A stretch of 64,000 nucleotides of DNA from CAZEAC01 sp964510065 (GTDB lineage: Bacteria; Bdellovibrionota_C; UBA2361; CAIXSY01), in contig CAZEAC010000018.1 of the NCBI GenBank assembly GCA_964510065.1, positions 1 to 64,000 of the forward strand. Reading direction: 5' to 3'. Positions 61,249 through 64,000 of the stretch are shown piece after piece. The translations under genes were made by a program, and so were the position numbers. The notes under the pieces were generated by a model. It did no database searches. It was not told where the DNA came from and worked only from the letters and a program-made list of their open reading frames with translations. Position 1 is the first letter of the stretch, and each line of letters opens with the position of its first letter.

Positions 61249-62322
61249 TTATAAACAGTTCAGGTAAAAAAGTCGGTGCACATCATCCAAGCTCGCAAGC
61301 TCGCGTTGCACAAATGCTGCCATTTCTTTCTTCGGAATAGTAATAGTCGTAAATTCATCGGCTTGCTTCCGAGAGGATCGTTGATTAAACGGCTGCGCGG
61401 GCCGGACTTGCCAACCTCTTTTTTGCGGCTCATTACGAAAGTAAGTAAGCTGGCGCTTTGCAAATCGCCTTGTCGCCATCGAAATTGCCGAGTGAAGCGC
61501 CGCTTCTGGAAGTGTCCCCGAGAGGTATTCAAGTGCCTGTGCATAACCAATCGTGCGAAGTGAAGGCTTAAGAGACTTCTCGTCATAACGCGAAAGTAGT
61601 CCTCGCACCTCTTCGAGCAGCCCGCGCCGCAGCATCTCCTCAGTTCTCCTTTCAATTCGGGCGTAGAGCTCCTTTCTGGGCAAGCACAACACAAGCAATA
61701 ACGCGCGAACATTTGTCCCTTGATAACTATGCTCCGCGCGTAGCTCTGAAGCGGGACGACCTGCAAGGATACTGCTTTCGAGCGCACGTAGCACGCGCTG
61801 CCGATCATGTGCATGTAACTCAACCGCACGCGAAGGATCACGCTCGGTCAGTTCTTTGTAAAGGGCCTCGTCGGATCTTTGCTCAAGTTTTGCTCTAAGC
61901 ACGGGATCTCCCTTTGGGAGTTCAGCCAATCCGTGGAGAAGCGCAGTAAGATACATCGTGCTACCACCGACAAAAATCGGAAGCTTCCCGCGGTTCACGC
62001 AATCTTTAACAAGAGGCATCACCGTTCTGAGATAATTTCCAATATCATAAGGCTCAGTCGGCTCACACTGGTCGATCATGTGGTGCGGGACCGCGCCACG
62101 CTCAGCGAACTCAAGCTTCGCCGACCCAATATCAAGCCCGCGATACACCTGCACCGAATCAAGATTGAAGATTTCAGCCTCAAGGACCCTTGCAATCTCA
62201 ACTGCGAGACTACTTTTCCCGCTCGCGGTGGGGCCACTTACAACGAGAACGTTTGTACGACGAGATGCTTCGTCACTCTCAGCGGTCACGGCCGAACCAT
62301 GATTCAACACTGGCTCTTTCAA
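61249..62322 (-). CDS. miaA: tRNA dimethylallyltransferase
   Basis: MiaA adds a dimethylallyl group to A37 of tRNAs reading UNN codons. The 357-residue protein has the P-loop SGPTASGKSSLAVEIA, the DSVQVYRGLDIGSAK motif, HHMIDQCEP, FVGGSTMYLTALLHG, the ERDP segment and the tRNA-binding TIGYAQALEYL and TRRFAKRQLTYFRNE. The last 50 or so residues are a family-variable tail. It overlaps mutL by 44 bp, implying coupled translation, and converges with the fusion gene of the NAD-like cluster. Confidence 0.95.
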   Translation of the reverse strand: MKEPVLNHGSAVTAESDEASRRTNVLVVSGPTASGKSSLAVEIARVLEAEIFNLDSVQVYRGLDIGSAKLEFAERGAVPHHMIDQCEPTEPYDIGNYLRTVMPLVKDCVNRGKLPIFVGGSTMYLTALLHGLAELPKGDPVLRAKLEQRSDEALYKELTERDPSRAVELHAHDRQRVLRALESSILAGRPASELRAEHSYQGTNVRALLLVLCLPRKELYARIERRTEEMLRRGLLEEVRGLLSRYDEKSLKPSLRTIGYAQALEYLSGTLPEAALHSAISMATRRFAKRQLTYFRNEPQKRGWQVRPAQPFNQRSSRKQADEFTTITIPKKEMAAFVQRELASLDDVHRLFYLNCL

Positions 62323-64000
62323 ACCTGGCCACTACCGGCCTCCCGTGCGGACAGGCCCCGCTCAATTCTGCTTCATCGAGCGCCGAGAAAAGCTCATACA
62401 CTTCTTCTCGTGTAAGGCTCTCACCCGAACGGATGCTGGCGTGACAGGCCAATCGAGCAGCTATATGGTCATACGTTTCCTCAAGTCTACCCGAAGCGCC
62501 TTCCTCGGGGAGGCTCGCCGCAATCTCGCGAATAAGTTGGCGCGCATCAAGTCGAAATCCTGTCGGAACCGAACGAAGCAACAGAGTCTCCTGACCATCA
62601 AAATCGAAGGCGATGCCGCAGCGTTCGATTATCTCGCGCTCTTCATCTATTCGTCGGAGTCCAGATTCACTTAACGATATTCGCTCAGGGAGCAGTAGCG
62701 TCTGAGAAGGCATTTCGCGGGCAAGAAGTGCTTGACGAATCAAGTTGTAATTGACCCGCTCATGCGCCGCATGCATGTCTACGAGAACGAGAGCATCCTC
62801 ATGCTGACAGACAAGAAAACAATCAAGCGCTTGACATAAATAGCGCAGCTCGGAAAATACAAATGGTACTTCGCCGCGATCACGAAGCGCCAAAGGCTGC
62901 GGCTGCGCCGAAAACATCGGCTGATGGTAGCCAATTGGCCATGTCTCTGCGCTTGATAATGCTGCGCCTGATATCACGGAGCTCGAATCGCCCGCCAAGG
63001 CTCCTGCCCCGTATTTGAGAGGCTGGTAAGAGTTCGCTGTCGTCTGCCCAGTAAGTAACGGTGCCTTAAATTCACGCACAGCCCGAGCGACACACTCTTT
63101 GGTCACCATAAACAGCGCGCGCCCCTCACGAAATCGCACCTCGCTTTTTTGCGGATGCACATTTACATCGACCACCTCTGGATCGACCGTCAGTGCGAGA
63201 AATCCAACCGGGAACTCACGATCTTTCAACGTCGTAAGAAACCCCTCGCGCACCGCGCGAAGTAGCATTCTATCATGAATGACTCGCCCATTGACGAGCA
63301 GATGAAAGCCACCAGTATCCGCTCGCGCTTCCGACGGATGCGCGACGAGACCTTCGACCTTAACACGGTGTGCGCCGGCACCAACGTCCGCCGCGATTGG
63401 CATGGTTGTTCCACGGACAATCTCCTTGGCTCTTTCACCGATACTTTCCCGCGGCGCGAGGCTAACGATCTCTCTGCCGTCGGAAAAAAGTCGAAAACGG
63501 ATGCCCGGCTTCGAGAGCGCGGTCGCGACAAGCCACTCTTTCGTGCGAAGCTCTTCATACTTTACCGAACGCAAAAACTTTCTTCGCGCCGGCATATTGA
63601 AAAAGAGCGAACGGACTTCAATCTGCGTACCCACTGGTAGACTACAAGGCGACACCGAAACGATAGTTCCTCCATTCACCACAATCTCCGTGCCAGCCTC
63701 TCTATCCGGAGGACGAGAACTAAGCCGCAGGCGCGAGACCGCCGCTATCGACGGGAGCGCTTCACCACGAAAACCAAGTGTCCTGATATTGAAGAGATCC
63801 TCACCACTTTCGATTTTTGACGTGGCGTGGCGCTCGAGCGCGAGAAGCGCGTCAGCTTTCTCCATGCCGCAACCATTATCAAGTACGCGGAGGAGTGACT
63901 GCCCACCCTGTTCAAGAAATACAGAGATCTCACTCGCACCGGCATCAATCGAATTCTCGACCAGCTCGCGAACCACCGAAGCTGGACGCTCGACGACCTC
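62279..64000 (-). CDS. mutL: DNA mismatch repair protein MutL (5' end outside window)
   Basis: MutL is the ATPase that links MutS mismatch recognition to repair. The visible part covers the GHKL ATPase core: EVVERPASVVRELVENSIDAGA at the window edge (N box), VLDNGCGMEKADALLALERHATSKI (motif II), FNIRTLGFRGEALPSIAAVS and DVNVHPQKSEVRF. The C-terminal dimerisation domain follows, with VLVDMHAAHERVNYN and ACHASIRSGESL. The reading frame is open to position 64000, so the first residues lie outside. It overlaps miaA by 44 bp at its 3' end. Confidence 0.95.
   Translation of the reverse strand, partial: EVVERPASVVRELVENSIDAGASEISVFLEQGGQSLLRVLDNGCGMEKADALLALERHATSKIESGEDLFNIRTLGFRGEALPSIAAVSRLRLSSRPPDREAGTEIVVNGGTIVSVSPCSLPVGTQIEVRSLFFNMPARRKFLRSVKYEELRTKEWLVATALSKPGIRFRLFSDGREIVSLAPRESIGERAKEIVRGTTMPIAADVGAGAHRVKVEGLVAHPSEARADTGGFHLLVNGRVIHDRMLLRAVREGFLTTLKDREFPVGFLALTVDPEVVDVNVHPQKSEVRFREGRALFMVTKECVARAVREFKAPLLTGQTTANSYQPLKYGAGALAGDSSSVISGAALSSAETWPIGYHQPMFSAQPQPLALRDRGEVPFVFSELRYLCQALDCFLVCQHEDALVLVDMHAAHERVNYNLIRQALLAREMPSQTLLLPERISLSESGLRRIDEEREIIERCGIAFDFDGQETLLLRSVPTGFRLDARQLIREIAASLPEEGASGRLEETYDHIAARLACHASIRSGESLTREEVYELFSALDEAELSGACPHGRPVVARFERASVESWFGRDR

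Overview
The window is chromosomal DNA of a Gram-negative bacterium with roughly balanced base composition (judged by eye, not counted). A CarD-IspD gene pair, a Hanks-type Ser/Thr kinase with an HRDxxxxN loop, the propionyl-CoA/methylmalonyl-CoA genes, an EtfAB pair, an MlaF-type ATPase, a membrane-type PyrD and many secreted proteins of unknown function fit the former deltaproteobacterial groups (Myxococcota, Bdellovibrionota, SAR324-like). The sequence alone does not fix a genus. Most of the window is dense, operon-like housekeeping sequence.

Layout. 0-4.3 kb: carD-ispD, then tRNA-Val, rpmI, rplT, rimI and pyrD, all on the minus strand. 4.3-7.4 kb: a small lipoprotein and an SDR / Fe(II)-2OG oxygenase / NUDIX operon. 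7.7-16.6 kb: propionate-type metabolism (methylmalonyl-CoA mutase on the minus strand; carboxyltransferase, small linker protein and biotin carrier on the plus strand) around an unknown exported protein, a methyltransferase and a kinase. 17-24.5 kb: secreted proteins, a beta-helix protein, a DUF3617 protein, a cNMP-binding/DUF1003 protein, ferredoxin reductase and a ROK sugar kinase. 24.5-28.5 kb: two glycosyltransferases and a coiled-coil methyltransferase. 28.7-39.6 kb: secreted PPC-like and LCCL-like proteins, etfBA with DUF192 and DUF3187 genes, a giant TadE-like protein and a GT39-like glycosyltransferase. 40-45.5 kb: a five-gene overlapping operon (hybrid histidine kinase, tRNA-dihydrouridine synthase, MlaF-like ATPase, and a Ski2-like helicase split into two genes). 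46-54 kb: housekeeping genes (csp, rlmN, ndk, coaD, dsbD-like, infA, accA) separated by hairpin repeats. 61.2-64 kb: miaA and the 3' part of mutL.

The outstanding locus is at 54.5-61.2 kb, between accA and miaA. Two divergent transcription units share a 174-bp intergenic region. Leftward are a 192-aa protein of unknown fold and a cyanophycin-synthetase/GshF-like ATP-grasp ligase. Rightward are a SAM methyltransferase, a 208-aa unknown protein and a 1143-aa fusion. In order, the fusion carries an NAD-synthetase-like domain, an Fe(II)/2OG dioxygenase domain, a eukaryotic-type NMNAT-like nucleotidyltransferase domain and a region with a phosphoribosyltransferase PRPP motif. These correspond to the three steps from a free pyridine-type base to an amidated dinucleotide, plus an oxidation, in one chain. 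I infer a specialised pathway for an NAD-like or nucleotide-bearing metabolite. I do not know a described equivalent, but I could not search databases.

Two repeat families are present. Family A is a foldback element of about 180 bp (three copies, one cut by the window edge). Two of its copies begin exactly at the stop codon of the adjacent gene. Family B consists of CCACAGAG-type inverted repeats, six of them clustered at 46.6-54.5 kb.
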